Assembly: GCA_021809365.1 (NCBI GenBank)
Contig: JAKBAC010000126.1
Location: 1-9,977 of the forward strand
Direction of reading: 5' to 3'
DNA length: 9,977 nt
Origin: Planctomycetota bacterium
GTDB taxonomy: Bacteria > Planctomycetota > Phycisphaerae > WQYP01
This document shows, in pieces, positions 1-7,049 of this stretch. The translations under genes were made by a program, and so were the position numbers. The notes under the pieces were generated by a model. That model ran no database searches and had not been told where the DNA came from. It was given only the letters and a program-made list of their open reading frames with translations. Position 1 is the first letter of the stretch, and each line of letters begins with the position of its first letter.

Positions 1-187
1 TTTTGGCCGCCGGCGGCGTTGCCCGCTCGTTACAGAATCCATGCGGATATGCGCCTCGCGAGCGCCTTGCCGGCGGTCAAAATTCCTGCGCCATAATTGC
101 TCACGTTATTTCTTCGCGATGCCTAAGAAGTATTGAATAAAGCTGGGGTTACCACAACAACATGTCTCCTCATTGCGAACTCCCAAC
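1..187. other. Intergenic region downstream of sufU
   Basis: No convincing gene, RNA or rho-independent terminator is visible here. Two GC-rich self-complementary stretches occur, GCCGCCGGCGGC at 6-17 and CTCGCGAG at 54-61, but neither is followed by a T-run on the minus strand, so they do not look like the end signal of the suf operon. A minus-strand ATG at 42-40 opens a frame that stays open to the window edge (14 codons, MDSVTSGQRRRRPK). It has only a poorly spaced GAGG upstream, so it could be the start of a next gene or chance. Confidence 0.5.
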
Positions 188-640
188 TTACTCGGTGGAA
201 ACGGCGCGGTGTTCATTTTTAATGGCGGCCTGCAGGGTATGCCAGGGCAGCGTGGCGCACTTGACCCGCACCGGGAATTCCCGCACACCGGAAAACACCG
301 CCAATTTATCCAACGCCTCAATGTCCGGTTCCTGATCCATGGGGCTGGTCAGCATGGTATGGAACTTTTCAAACAACGGCTGCGCCTCGGCCAGTGTTTT
401 TCCCTTCAGCGCTTCGGTCATCATGGAAGCGGAGGCGGTGGAAATGGCGCAGCCGTTACCGGTAAAGCTGATGTCCGCTATGACGCCATTGCTGATTTTC
501 AGATAGAGTTTGATTTTGTCGCCGCAAAGCGGATTGTGACCGTCCGCGCTGGTGGTGGCGTCCGGCATCTCGTGCTTGTTGCGCGGTTTGCGGGTGTGAT
601 CAAGTATGGTCTGCTGGTATAAGTCGCGCAAGTCGGACAT
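188..640 (-). CDS. sufU: SufU, zinc-dependent sulfurtransferase / Fe-S assembly protein
   Basis: A 150-residue SufU-type NifU/IscU-fold protein. In the characterised Bacillus system SufU accepts persulfide sulfur from the cysteine desulfurase SufS and passes it to the SufBCD scaffold, using a zinc-bound cysteine site rather than acting as a scaffold itself. The family's metal ligands are visible: Cys39 and Asp41 in NPLCGDKI, Cys64 in TGNGCAIS, and Cys128 in VKCATLPW. Length is normal. The start ATG (640-638) follows the sufS stop TAA with no gap. An AGAGG about 11 bases upstream, inside the end of sufS, serves as ribosome binding site, so translation is probably coupled to sufS. It is the last recognised gene of the operon. 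The insertion typical of SufU over IscU (around residues 80-110) is present, which together with the sufS neighbour favours SufU over IscU. Confidence 0.95.
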   Translation of the reverse strand: MSDLRDLYQQTILDHTRKPRNKHEMPDATTSADGHNPLCGDKIKLYLKISNGVIADISFTGNGCAISTASASMMTEALKGKTLAEAQPLFEKFHTMLTSPMDQEPDIEALDKLAVFSGVREFPVRVKCATLPWHTLQAAIKNEHRAVSTE

Positions 641-1978
641 TTAGTTGAAAACCTCTTTAACTTTTTCAATCGCCGCCACCAGCCGGTCAATATCCGCACG
701 GGTGTTGTAAAACGCCAGTGACGCCCGTGCAGTCGCTGGAATATTAAAGCGATCCATCAGCGGCTGGCAGCAATGGTGGCCGGTACGAATGGCGACACCT
801 TCACCATCGACTATCGTGCCGATGTCATGGGGATGTATATTTTCCATAACAAAGGAAATTACCGCGGCCTTTTGCGGCGCGGTGCCGATGATGCGCAATC
901 CGGGAATCTTCAAGAGTTTTTCCGTGGCATACGTCAACAGGTCATGCTCATATCGCCCGATCACATCCATGCCGATCGCCCCCAGATAATCCATGGCCGC
1001 CCCCAGACCGATCGCGCCGGCAATATGCGGCGTGCCGGCTTCAAATTTGTGCGGCACCTCGTTCCAGGTTGATCCCGCAAATGATACGCTGCTGATCATG
1101 TCGCCTCCGCCCTGATACGGCGGCATTTTTTCCAGCAGATTTTGCTTCGCCCATAAGGCCCCGATGCCCGTGGGCGCGCACAATTTATGGCCGGAGAAAA
1201 CAAAAAAATCGCATCCGATCTTCTGCACATCAATAGCCAGATGCGGTATGGACTGCGCGCCATCCACCAATACCGGAATGCCGCGGCCGCGGGCGGCGGC
1301 AACAATATGTTCAATCGGGTTGATCGTGCCCATGGCATTGGAAACGTGCGTGATGGCCACCAGCCGCGTGCGAGCGGAAAGCAGGTTGTGATAGTGGTCC
1401 AGCAGCAGTTCCCCAGTGTCGGATATGGGGATAACCTTGAGGATCGCGCCCTTCCTCTGCGCCAGCAACTGCCATGGCACAATGTTGGAATGGTGTTCCA
1501 TTTCCGAAAGAACGATCTCATCGCCGGCATGGATATTTTCCATCCCCCATGTCGCCGCAATCAGGTTCACCGCCTCGGTAGCGCCGCGGACAAATACAAT
1601 TTCCCGCGCGGATGGCGCATGAATGAACTGCGCGACTTTTTCCCGCGCGGCCTCATACGCAGCGGTGGCATCCACGCTTAATTTATAGACACCACGATGG
1701 ATATTGGCGTTGTAATTGGTGTAGTATCGCGCGGTGGCCGCGATCACCGCCTGCGGTTTCTGGCTGGTGGCGGCGTTATCCAGGTACACCAGAGGCTTGC
1801 CATGGGACTGCGTTTGCAGCAGCGGAAAATCCGCGCGGATCGCCCCGATGTCAAAGATCCCGGCTTGAACAGCCCCTGTACCCGTTTCCCGGGTGGCCTG
1901 GGTTCCCTGAGGCCCCCTGGCTGCCCTGGTATTCTTGCCACCCCTGGCGCGTCCATGAGTTTCAACCGTCGTGCTCAT
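641..1978 (-). CDS. sufS: SufS, group II cysteine desulfurase (PLP-dependent)
   Basis: SufS removes sulfur from L-cysteine, giving alanine and an enzyme-bound persulfide that feeds SufU and then SufBCD in the cytosol. It is a fold-type I PLP aminotransferase-like protein of 445 residues. Visible landmarks are the EHHSN motif (His162), the VDGAQS cofactor aspartate (Asp239), the Schiff-base lysine Lys265 in FSGHKLCAPTG, and the catalytic cysteine Cys403 in RTGHHCCQPLM. A second cysteine follows directly where alanine is common. The first roughly 40 residues are an extra Gly/Thr/Arg/Gln-rich, low-complexity segment not found in typical SufS proteins of about 406 residues; the conserved part begins near FDIGAIRADFPLL. 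The start ATG (1978-1976) overlaps the sufD stop as ATGA, and an AGG lies seven bases upstream, which supports this start and translational coupling. No good alternative start is seen inside the extension. Confidence 0.95.
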   Translation of the reverse strand: MSTTVETHGRARGGKNTRAARGPQGTQATRETGTGAVQAGIFDIGAIRADFPLLQTQSHGKPLVYLDNAATSQKPQAVIAATARYYTNYNANIHRGVYKLSVDATAAYEAAREKVAQFIHAPSAREIVFVRGATEAVNLIAATWGMENIHAGDEIVLSEMEHHSNIVPWQLLAQRKGAILKVIPISDTGELLLDHYHNLLSARTRLVAITHVSNAMGTINPIEHIVAAARGRGIPVLVDGAQSIPHLAIDVQKIGCDFFVFSGHKLCAPTGIGALWAKQNLLEKMPPYQGGGDMISSVSFAGSTWNEVPHKFEAGTPHIAGAIGLGAAMDYLGAIGMDVIGRYEHDLLTYATEKLLKIPGLRIIGTAPQKAAVISFVMENIHPHDIGTIVDGEGVAIRTGHHCCQPLMDRFNIPATARASLAFYNTRADIDRLVAAIEKVKEVFN

Positions 1979-3291
1979 AATTTCGCCTGATCCAGATGCA
2001 GCCGATGCAGTTCAGCCGCCACAAATTCTTCCAGATATTCCCTCATGCCGGTATGCCAGATGCGCAACAAAACATCACGCGCAAAAGCGAAAGTCAACAA
2101 CGCCCCGGCTTCCGCAGCCGCTACTCCGCGCGACCGCAGATAAAATAACTGCTCATCATCCAGCGGGCCGGTGGTGGAACCATGCGTGCATTTTACATCA
2201 TCAGCATAAATTTCGAGCTGCGGCTGTGAATTCATCACCGCCTCATCCGACAGCAGAATGGTTTTGCTGGTCTGCTTGGAGTCGGTTTTCTGCGCGTTGG
2301 GCCGCACCAGAATCTTTCCGCGAAAGACTCCGCCGGCCCGGCCACCCAGCAAGTTCTTGTACAGCTCATGGCTGGGACAGTTTTCGCGCGCGTGATCCAG
2401 CATGGTGTGATTATCAACATGCTGATTGCCCGTGGCCAGGGTCAAACCATTGAGCGTGGCCTGGGCAAAAGGCTCCGCCAGCAGCACCGTCAGATTGTTC
2501 CGCACCAGATGCCCGCCGGTATTCACCACCAGACATTGCAGCGCCGCATGTTCATGCATGACGATCATGTCATTGGCGATATGATAAGTTTGCTCACTTT
2601 CGCGCTGCAATTTTATCAGTTCAATTTTGGCACCCGGACCGACATCCATCTCCAGCACCGCATTGCACAGCGTGGGATGGGATGACGATCCCGCGTAACT
2701 TTGCACGATAGTGGCGCGACTGTTCGCCCCGATAATCAGTAAATTGCGCGGCTGCGTCACCACGGGGTGATCGTGCCGGGACGTTATCCACAGCAGGTGT
2801 ATCAATCCCATCTCGCCCTGATCGGGCGGGATATAAATAAAAGCCCCATCCTCGAATCCAGCCAGATTCATGGCTGAAAATCCATTGGCTTCCGCGGGCA
2901 TCGCCGCGCCGAGAAACCGCCGGATGCGCTGGGCATGGTGCTCCATCGCCTGCCGGAGCGTCAGCACGTCCACTTTTCCCGCAACGCTGGATAGTTCGGG
3001 GGAAAACGCGCCATCCACGAATACCATCTGCTGCGCCCCCGCCGCTTTCAGGCACAGACCGCCGAGTTCACCGGGTTCCAACACGCCGCCGCCGGATCGC
3101 TGAAAGTTGATTTTAGCGATTGGGGCCGTATTGGTCAGCCGCCATTCCTCATCTGTGACCGGCGGCAAACCTGTCGCGGCATAGGTTTCCGCGGCGTGTT
3201 GCCGCATCTGGCGCAGCCAATCAACGCCATAGCTGGGGCCTGTTGCGGCCACCGCGTTGAGCTGCTCGGGATGAGGGGTTGTTGCGATCAT
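1975..3291 (-). CDS. sufD: SufD, Fe-S cluster scaffold complex subunit
   Basis: SufD (438 residues) pairs with SufB and two SufC ATPases in the SufBC2D scaffold that builds iron-sulfur clusters. The C-terminal beta-helix core and signature are clear: the segment around residues 290-400 contains HVDNHTMLDH, FRGKILVRPNAQKT and DDVKCTHGSTTG. His370 in CTHGS corresponds to the SufD histidine implicated in cluster formation at the SufB-SufD interface in E. coli. Residue 368 is a cysteine next to it. The N-terminal part (about 1-120) is divergent, as is usual in this family. The start ATG at 3291-3289 has GGGAG five bases upstream. The gene follows sufC after 30 bases and overlaps sufS by four bases (ATGA). 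Confidence 0.95.
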   Translation of the reverse strand: MIATTPHPEQLNAVAATGPSYGVDWLRQMRQHAAETYAATGLPPVTDEEWRLTNTAPIAKINFQRSGGGVLEPGELGGLCLKAAGAQQMVFVDGAFSPELSSVAGKVDVLTLRQAMEHHAQRIRRFLGAAMPAEANGFSAMNLAGFEDGAFIYIPPDQGEMGLIHLLWITSRHDHPVVTQPRNLLIIGANSRATIVQSYAGSSSHPTLCNAVLEMDVGPGAKIELIKLQRESEQTYHIANDMIVMHEHAALQCLVVNTGGHLVRNNLTVLLAEPFAQATLNGLTLATGNQHVDNHTMLDHARENCPSHELYKNLLGGRAGGVFRGKILVRPNAQKTDSKQTSKTILLSDEAVMNSQPQLEIYADDVKCTHGSTTGPLDDEQLFYLRSRGVAAAEAGALLTFAFARDVLLRIWHTGMREYLEEFVAAELHRLHLDQAKL

Positions 3292-3321
3292 AAGGACTCC
3301 CGGTATTTTTATTATTTCACA

Positions 3322-4083
3322 TCAGGCCGCGGTGTGCGTATTTTCCAGCCAGGCGTAACCGCGTTTTTCCAATTCCATCGCCAAATTTCTGTCGCCTGAT
3401 TTAACAATTTTGCCGTCACACAATACATGCACAAAATCAGGCACAATGTAATCCAGCAGACGCTGATAGTGCGTGACCACCAGGATCGCCCGATCCGGCG
3501 AGCGCAACGCATTGACGCCATTGGCCACAATTTTCAGCGCGTCAATATCCAGGCCGGAATCGGTTTCATCCAGAATGGCGAACTTTGGATTCAAGACCGC
3601 CATCTGAAATATTTCATTGCGCTTCTTCTCGCCGCCGGAAAAACCTTCATTCACCGAACGGTTGAGAAAGGTCTTGTCCATTTCCAGCAACGCCATTTTT
3701 TCCTTGACCATCTTGAGAAAATCCATGGCATCAAGCTCTTCAAGACCATGGTGCTTCCGAATCGCGTTCACGGCCGCCTTGAGAAAATAACTGGTCGTAA
3801 CGCCTGGAATTTCAACCGGGTATTGAAAGGCCATAAACAACCCTTCACATGCCCGCTCCTCGGGCAGCAGTTCCAGCAGATCCTTGCCGTCAAAAGTCAC
3901 ACTGCCGCCGGTAACGGTATAGGTTTCCCGCCCGGCCAGCACGGAGGAGAGCGTACTTTTACCCGAGCCGTTGGGTCCCATGATTGCGTGAACTTCACCG
4001 GCGTTGATGGTCAGATCAATGCCCTTGAGTATCCGCTTGCCGCCCACGGAAGCCTGCAAATTTTTAATTTCAATCAATGCCAT
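3322..4083 (-). CDS. sufC: SufC, ABC-type ATPase of the SUF scaffold
   Basis: SufC is a cytosolic ABC ATPase, not a transporter. It powers conformational changes of SufB-SufD during cluster assembly. All nucleotide-binding motifs are intact in 253 residues: Walker A GPNGSGKST (36-44), Q-loop FQYP (86-89), signature FSGGEKKR (148-155), Walker B with FAILDETDSGLD (168-179, catalytic Glu173), and switch histidine His205 in VTHYQR. The SGGEKKRNE and DETDSGLD wording is diagnostic for SufC within the ABC superfamily. An AAGGA precedes the ATG by about ten bases. The gene is separated from sufB by 80 bases, the longest gap in the operon, which contains a small CCGGC-N6-GCCGG hairpin (4127-4142) but no T-run, so readthrough from sufB is expected. 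Confidence 0.97.
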   Translation of the reverse strand: MALIEIKNLQASVGGKRILKGIDLTINAGEVHAIMGPNGSGKSTLSSVLAGRETYTVTGGSVTFDGKDLLELLPEERACEGLFMAFQYPVEIPGVTTSYFLKAAVNAIRKHHGLEELDAMDFLKMVKEKMALLEMDKTFLNRSVNEGFSGGEKKRNEIFQMAVLNPKFAILDETDSGLDIDALKIVANGVNALRSPDRAILVVTHYQRLLDYIVPDFVHVLCDGKIVKSGDRNLAMELEKRGYAWLENTHTAA

Positions 4084-4163
4084 AAAATGTGATTCCTTTT
4101 TACGTTCAATCCGATGTTATTTCAGTCCGGCAATTGGGCCGGTTGGCGATCGTCGTTTGGCGC

Positions 4164-5606
4164 TTATCCGACGCTGCCTTCCAGACTTACGCCCAGTAAT
4201 TTTTGCGCTTCAACCGCGAATTCCATCGGCAATTCCCGGAATACTTCCTTGCAGAAGCCGTTGATAATCAAATTGACGGCGTCTTCCAGCGAGATGCCGC
4301 GCTGCTTGCAATAAAAAAGCTGATCCTCGCCGATTTTGGACGTTGAGGCTTCATGTTCCGCCTTGGAACTCGTGTTGCGGACTTCAATGTACGGAAATGT
4401 GTGGGCACCGCACGTGTCGCCCAGCAGCAGCGAATCACACTGCGTATAATTGCGGGCATTGGCGGCATTTTTTAGAATCTTCACCAGCCCGCGATAGGTG
4501 TTCTGCCCCTTACCTGCGGAAATGCCCTTGGCCACGACTGTGCTGCGCGTATTTTTCCCGATATGGATCATCTTGGTGCCCGTATCGGCCTGCTGCAGGT
4601 TGTTGGTCAGCGCGACGGAATAAAACTCCCCGATGGAATTATCCCCCTGCAGAATCACTCCGGGATATTTCCAGGTGATCGCGGAACCGGTTTCCACCTG
4701 CGTCCAGGAAATGCGGGCGTTCTCCATACACTTGCCGCGTTTCGTGACAAAATTATAGATTCCACCCTTGCCTTCTTTATCGCCGGGATACCAGTTTTGA
4801 ACCGTGGAATATTTGATCTGCGCGCCGGGCAGCGCCACGAGTTCCACCACCGCCGCATGAAGCTGATTTTCATCCCGCATGGGGGCGGTGCAACCTTCGA
4901 GATAACTGACATACGCCCCTTCATCGGCGATGATCAGTGTCCGTTCAAACTGCCCGGTATTCTTGGCGTTGATCCGAAAATACGTCGAAAGTTCCATGGG
5001 GCACCGTACACCCTTGGGCACGTAACAAAAGGACCCGTCACTGAATACCGCTGAATTCAACGTGGCATAAAAATTATCCGAGTACGGCACCACTGAGCCA
5101 AGATATTTGCGGATCAGCTCCGGGTGCTTTTGCACGGCTTCTGAAAATGAGCAGAATATCACGCCCATTTCCCCCAGTTTCTCCTTGAACGTTGTGGCCA
5201 CCGATACGCTGTCAAAAACCGCGTCCACCGCCACGCCCGCAAATATTTTCTGTTCTTCCAGCGGCACGCCGAGTTTTTTATACGTGTTCAGCAGTTCCGG
5301 ATCCACTTCATCCATGCTCTTGAGCCGCTTTTTGGGCTTGGGAGCTGAATAATAGATGATGTCCTGAAAATTGATTTCCGGATATTTTACATTCGACCAC
5401 TTCGGTTCCGTCATGGTCAGCCAATGGCGATACGCCTTGAGCCGCCACTGGGTCATAAAATCCGGTTCATTTTTGCGGCGGGAAATGGCGCGGACAATGT
5501 CCTCATTAAGGCCTGCGGGCAGCGTATCCGCTTCAATGTCGGTTACAAACCCCCATTTATATTCCTGATTGGCCAGTGTCTCTATCGCGCCTTCATCGGT
5601 CGGCAT
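4164..5606 (-). CDS. sufB: SufB, Fe-S cluster scaffold complex subunit
   Basis: SufB (480 residues) is the main cluster-building subunit of SufBC2D. Aligning by eye with E. coli SufB gives a constant offset of 15 residues. Cys390 in [11 protein letters not shown] matches the essential Cys405, Glu419 in AEHEAST matches Glu434, and Cys239 in [12 protein letters not shown] matches Cys254, the proposed sulfur entry site. All functional residues appear intact. The family N-terminus ([27 protein letters not shown]…NEPDFM) begins right after the chosen ATG at 5606-5604, which has AGGGG seven bases upstream. The frame stays open 105 codons further upstream, but that stretch covers the promoter and a repeat and does not resemble SufB, so the long form is rejected. 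It is the first gene of the sufBCDSU operon, behind a promoter at about 5680-5708. Confidence 0.97.
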   Translation of the reverse strand: MPTDEGAIETLANQEYKWGFVTDIEADTLPAGLNEDIVRAISRRKNEPDFMTQWRLKAYRHWLTMTEPKWSNVKYPEINFQDIIYYSAPKPKKRLKSMDEVDPELLNTYKKLGVPLEEQKIFAGVAVDAVFDSVSVATTFKEKLGEMGVIFCSFSEAVQKHPELIRKYLGSVVPYSDNFYATLNSAVFSDGSFCYVPKGVRCPMELSTYFRINAKNTGQFERTLIIADEGAYVSYLEGCTAPMRDENQLHAAVVELVALPGAQIKYSTVQNWYPGDKEGKGGIYNFVTKRGKCMENARISWTQVETGSAITWKYPGVILQGDNSIGEFYSVALTNNLQQADTGTKMIHIGKNTRSTVVAKGISAGKGQNTYRGLVKILKNAANARNYTQCDSLLLGDTCGAHTFPYIEVRNTSSKAEHEASTSKIGEDQLFYCKQRGISLEDAVNLIINGFCKEVFRELPMEFAVEAQKLLGVSLEGSVG

Positions 5607-5645
5607 GGTCAAACCCCTAAAAACCGGCAAATCCAAAGGATATGC

Positions 5646-5660
5646 CTTGTCGGCAACAAG
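5646..5660 (-). other. Small hairpin in the sufB 5' leader
   Basis: On the minus strand the predicted leader contains CTTGT-TGCCG-ACAAG, a perfect 5-bp stem with a 5-base loop, about 40 bases upstream of the sufB start. No T-run follows, so it is not a terminator. It may be a minor stabilising or regulatory element, or chance. Confidence 0.3.
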
Positions 5661-5679
5661 CCCGACACCAACTTTCAAT

Positions 5680-5708
5680 ATGCTAGGGATTGGAAAGCAA
5701 TATGTCAA
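5680..5708 (-). promoter_or_regulatory. Predicted sigma70-type promoter of the suf operon
   Basis: Read on the minus strand, a perfect TTGACA (5708-5703) and TAGCAT (5685-5680, four of six to TATAAT) are separated by exactly 17 bases. Transcription would start near 5673 and give a leader of roughly 65 bases before the sufB ATG at 5606. The position, spacing and adjacency to an inverted-repeat operator make this the best promoter candidate in the window. Confidence 0.7.
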
Positions 5709-5727
5709 TTGAGACTGGTTCTCAATT
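5707..5727. promoter_or_regulatory. Palindromic operator overlapping the suf -35 box (Fur-like)
   Basis: A perfect 8-bp inverted repeat, AATTGAGA-N5-TCTCAATT, with two of its bases shared with the TTGACA -35 element. The core TGAGAAC-C-AGTCTCA fits the 7-1-7 layout of Fur-family boxes (TGATAAT-N-ATTATCA) with a G/C substitution in each arm. In other bacteria suf operons are controlled by iron or cluster status through Fur, IscR or SufR. A dimeric regulator bound here would be placed to interfere with RNA polymerase at the -35 region. The identity of the regulator is inference; no regulator gene is in the window. Confidence 0.6.
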
Positions 5728-5822
5728 ATTGGGCAGGGCGTGGCAATAAATCCGAACCAGCGTACCGGCACCACCCCATCCCGTTGCACAATCTGAAATC
5801 TGAAATTTGCAATCCCCTCATA

Positions 5823-5875
5823 GCCGCGCGCGACTGCAGCGCACGCTTTGCGCGGCAGTCGTCGGTGTTGAGAAA
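5823..5875. repeat. 53-bp direct repeat, copy A, with strong hairpin
   Basis: By hand alignment this matches 5990-6042 at 44 of 53 ungapped positions, including 21 identical bases at 5851-5871. Inside it, 5831-5861 folds as CGACTGC-A-GCGC-loop7-GCGC-G-GCAGTCG, a 12-pair-long stem with one A/G mismatch. No T-run follows on either strand, so it is not a classic terminator. It is a different sequence from the REP-like units further right. Confidence 0.6.
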
Positions 5876-5989
5876 GTAGTAAGTAGACCGCAGGGATTGC
5901 CTCATATTGCGACAGCATCATATAGTTCCGGCCCTATGTGCTCTACTGTTCTACTCTCTCCTGATCCCTGCTCTGCGGCAACAGCCGCC

Positions 5990-6042
5990 GCCGCGTGTGC
6001 TTGCACCGCGCGTTTTCCGCGGCAGTCGTCGGTGTTGACAAA
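5990..6042. repeat. 53-bp direct repeat, copy B
   Basis: Second copy in the same orientation, 167 bases from copy A. Several of the nine differences fall in the left arm of the copy A hairpin, so the long stem is lost here. A shorter CCGCG-N7-CGCGG stem remains (6006-6022). A separate small hairpin GCGGC-AACA-GCCGC precedes it at 5975-5988. Confidence 0.55.
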
Positions 6043-6106
6043 ACTCGTCAGGGGGCGTGACACATTATGCGGGTATGGTTTTATTGCGCCGCAAACACGA
6101 TACCCC

Positions 6107-6458
6107 GGAGCACCGTCATGGTAATGCGGTGCCGTTGGTTTCCGCAGGGAGCGCAACGGCACCGGGTTATCACCACGGTGCTCGGGGGATCGTGCCCGGA
6201 GCACCGTCATGGCAATGCGGTGCCGTTGGGGTTCGCAGGGAGCGCAACGGCACCGGGTTATCACCACGGTGCTCTGGGGGATCGTGCCCGGAGCACCGTC
6301 ATGGTAATGCGGTGCCGTTGGGGTTCGCAGGGAGCGCAAACGGCACCGGGTTATCACCACGGTGCTCGGGGGATTGTGCCCGGAGCACCGGCATGGCAAT
6401 GCGGTGCCGCTGGGGTTCGCAGGGAGCGTAACGGCACCGGGTTATCACCACGGTGCTC
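6107..6458. repeat. REP/BIME-like repeat array, downstream of the transposase (4 units)
   Basis: Four near-identical 77-78-bp units at 6107-6183, 6198-6274, 6290-6367 and 6382-6458, separated by 14-15-bp spacers of the type GGGGGATCGTGCCC (period 91-92 bp). Each unit holds two hairpins with the same stem, GCACCG-N11-CGGTGC, in inverted relation: loop TCATGGTAATG on the left, GGTTATCACCA on the right. They are joined by a 26-bp linker with CGTTG and CAACG at its ends. The left hairpin is preceded by GG(A), giving the GGAG tetranucleotide typical of REP elements recognised by RAYT transposases. Unit 3 has one extra A in the linker. The array ends 14 bases from the transposase stop codon. Confidence 0.9.
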
Positions 6459-6472
6459 TGGCAAACGGCATA

Positions 6473-6973
6473 TTACAACGTTGCTCGCCTCGCCTTTGCC
6501 ATTCCCTCGCACCAATACAAACCTCCCTGTTGCGGAAGGTATTGTCGCAGTAAATAGTGAAGATGCTTCGCGTCCCTTACGCGTGTGGGTTGCCCGCCGC
6601 GGGAAAACCATCGCTTACCGCGGTTTCCTGAGCCCTGGCTGAGATTTTTTCCGAGGAGCCTCTTAAGGCGATGCTGCATCGTGGCAGGCTCCATTGAATC
6701 GCGTACACTGACTACCGCATGGATGTGTGTCGCAGTGATCGCGACTCCGTGCAATCGCCAAATCTCGTGAATGCAGATGTCTTTCGCCAGCCTGAGGATC
6801 AAATCTTGTGATGCGCTGTCCCACACCACGACTGGTTGCGCCGCGATTCTATTGCGATATCTGGCAATACCCTCGTCGGGGGCGAGTATGCCGTGGTGTC
6901 CGCGGCTAATATAGCCATTTGGATTGTCCGCATTCCACGAACGATAAGCGTGTAGTACAAAGTGTCCAACCAT
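6473..6973 (-). CDS. REP-associated tyrosine transposase (RAYT, Y1/HUH family)
   Basis: A 166-residue member of the IS200-like Y1 transposase fold, lying between two arrays of REP-like hairpins, which is the defining context of RAYT (TnpA_REP) proteins. The HUH metal-binding motif is THIHAVVS (His83, His85), and the candidate nucleophile is Tyr140 in HLHYLLRQYLPQQGG, followed by a GLYW motif. RAYTs cut and rejoin single-stranded REP DNA at the tetranucleotide beside the hairpin and are thought to spread REP sequences, usually as single-copy domesticated genes. The ATG at 6973-6971 has GGGAG six bases upstream; an in-frame TTG eight codons earlier (6997) lacks such support. The gene is full length for its group with no frameshift, so activity is plausible. 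Terminal inverted repeats or target duplications of a normal insertion sequence are not seen. Confidence 0.88.
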   Translation of the reverse strand: MVGHFVLHAYRSWNADNPNGYISRGHHGILAPDEGIARYRNRIAAQPVVVWDSASQDLILRLAKDICIHEIWRLHGVAITATHIHAVVSVRDSMEPATMQHRLKRLLGKNLSQGSGNRGKRWFSRGGQPTRVRDAKHLHYLLRQYLPQQGGLYWCEGMAKARRATL

Positions 6974-7013
6974 TGCGATCTCCCTGCCGTGTTGCAAGAC
7001 AACATCTTATTTG

Positions 7014-7042
7014 AATATATTACCGCATTCGTTATCACGCAA
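7014..7042 (-). promoter_or_regulatory. Possible promoter of the transposase gene
   Basis: On the minus strand TTGCGT (7042-7037) and TATATT (7019-7014, five of six to TATAAT) are spaced by 17 bases, 40 bases upstream of the ATG at 6973. The spacer contains GTGATAAC and AATGCGGT, which are pieces of the right and left REP loops, so the promoter may have formed inside a decayed repeat half. The -35 match is weak. Confidence 0.45.
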
Positions 7043-7049
7043 TAGCGCC

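Noticed and set aside
1096..1681. Long open frames opposite or within sufS on both strands
   Set aside because: They are overlapping frames of a strongly conserved gene, without binding sites or recognisable domains.
5607..5921. In-frame 105-codon extension of sufB
   Set aside because: It covers the predicted promoter, operator and repeat copy A, does not resemble SufB, and the ATG at 5606 has a good ribosome binding site and family-like N-terminus.
5902..6399. Minus-strand open frame across the downstream array, with repeated RCSGHNPPSTVVIT-like peptides
   Set aside because: Also a product of GC-rich repeats lacking stop codons; the same holds for the frame at 7007-7549 across the upstream array.
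6057..6642. Plus-strand open frames running through the repeat array (124 and 191 codons)
   Set aside because: They are translations of the REP-like units; the 91-92-bp period is not a multiple of three, so the 'protein' repeats only by frame drift, and no ribosome binding site or known domain is seen.
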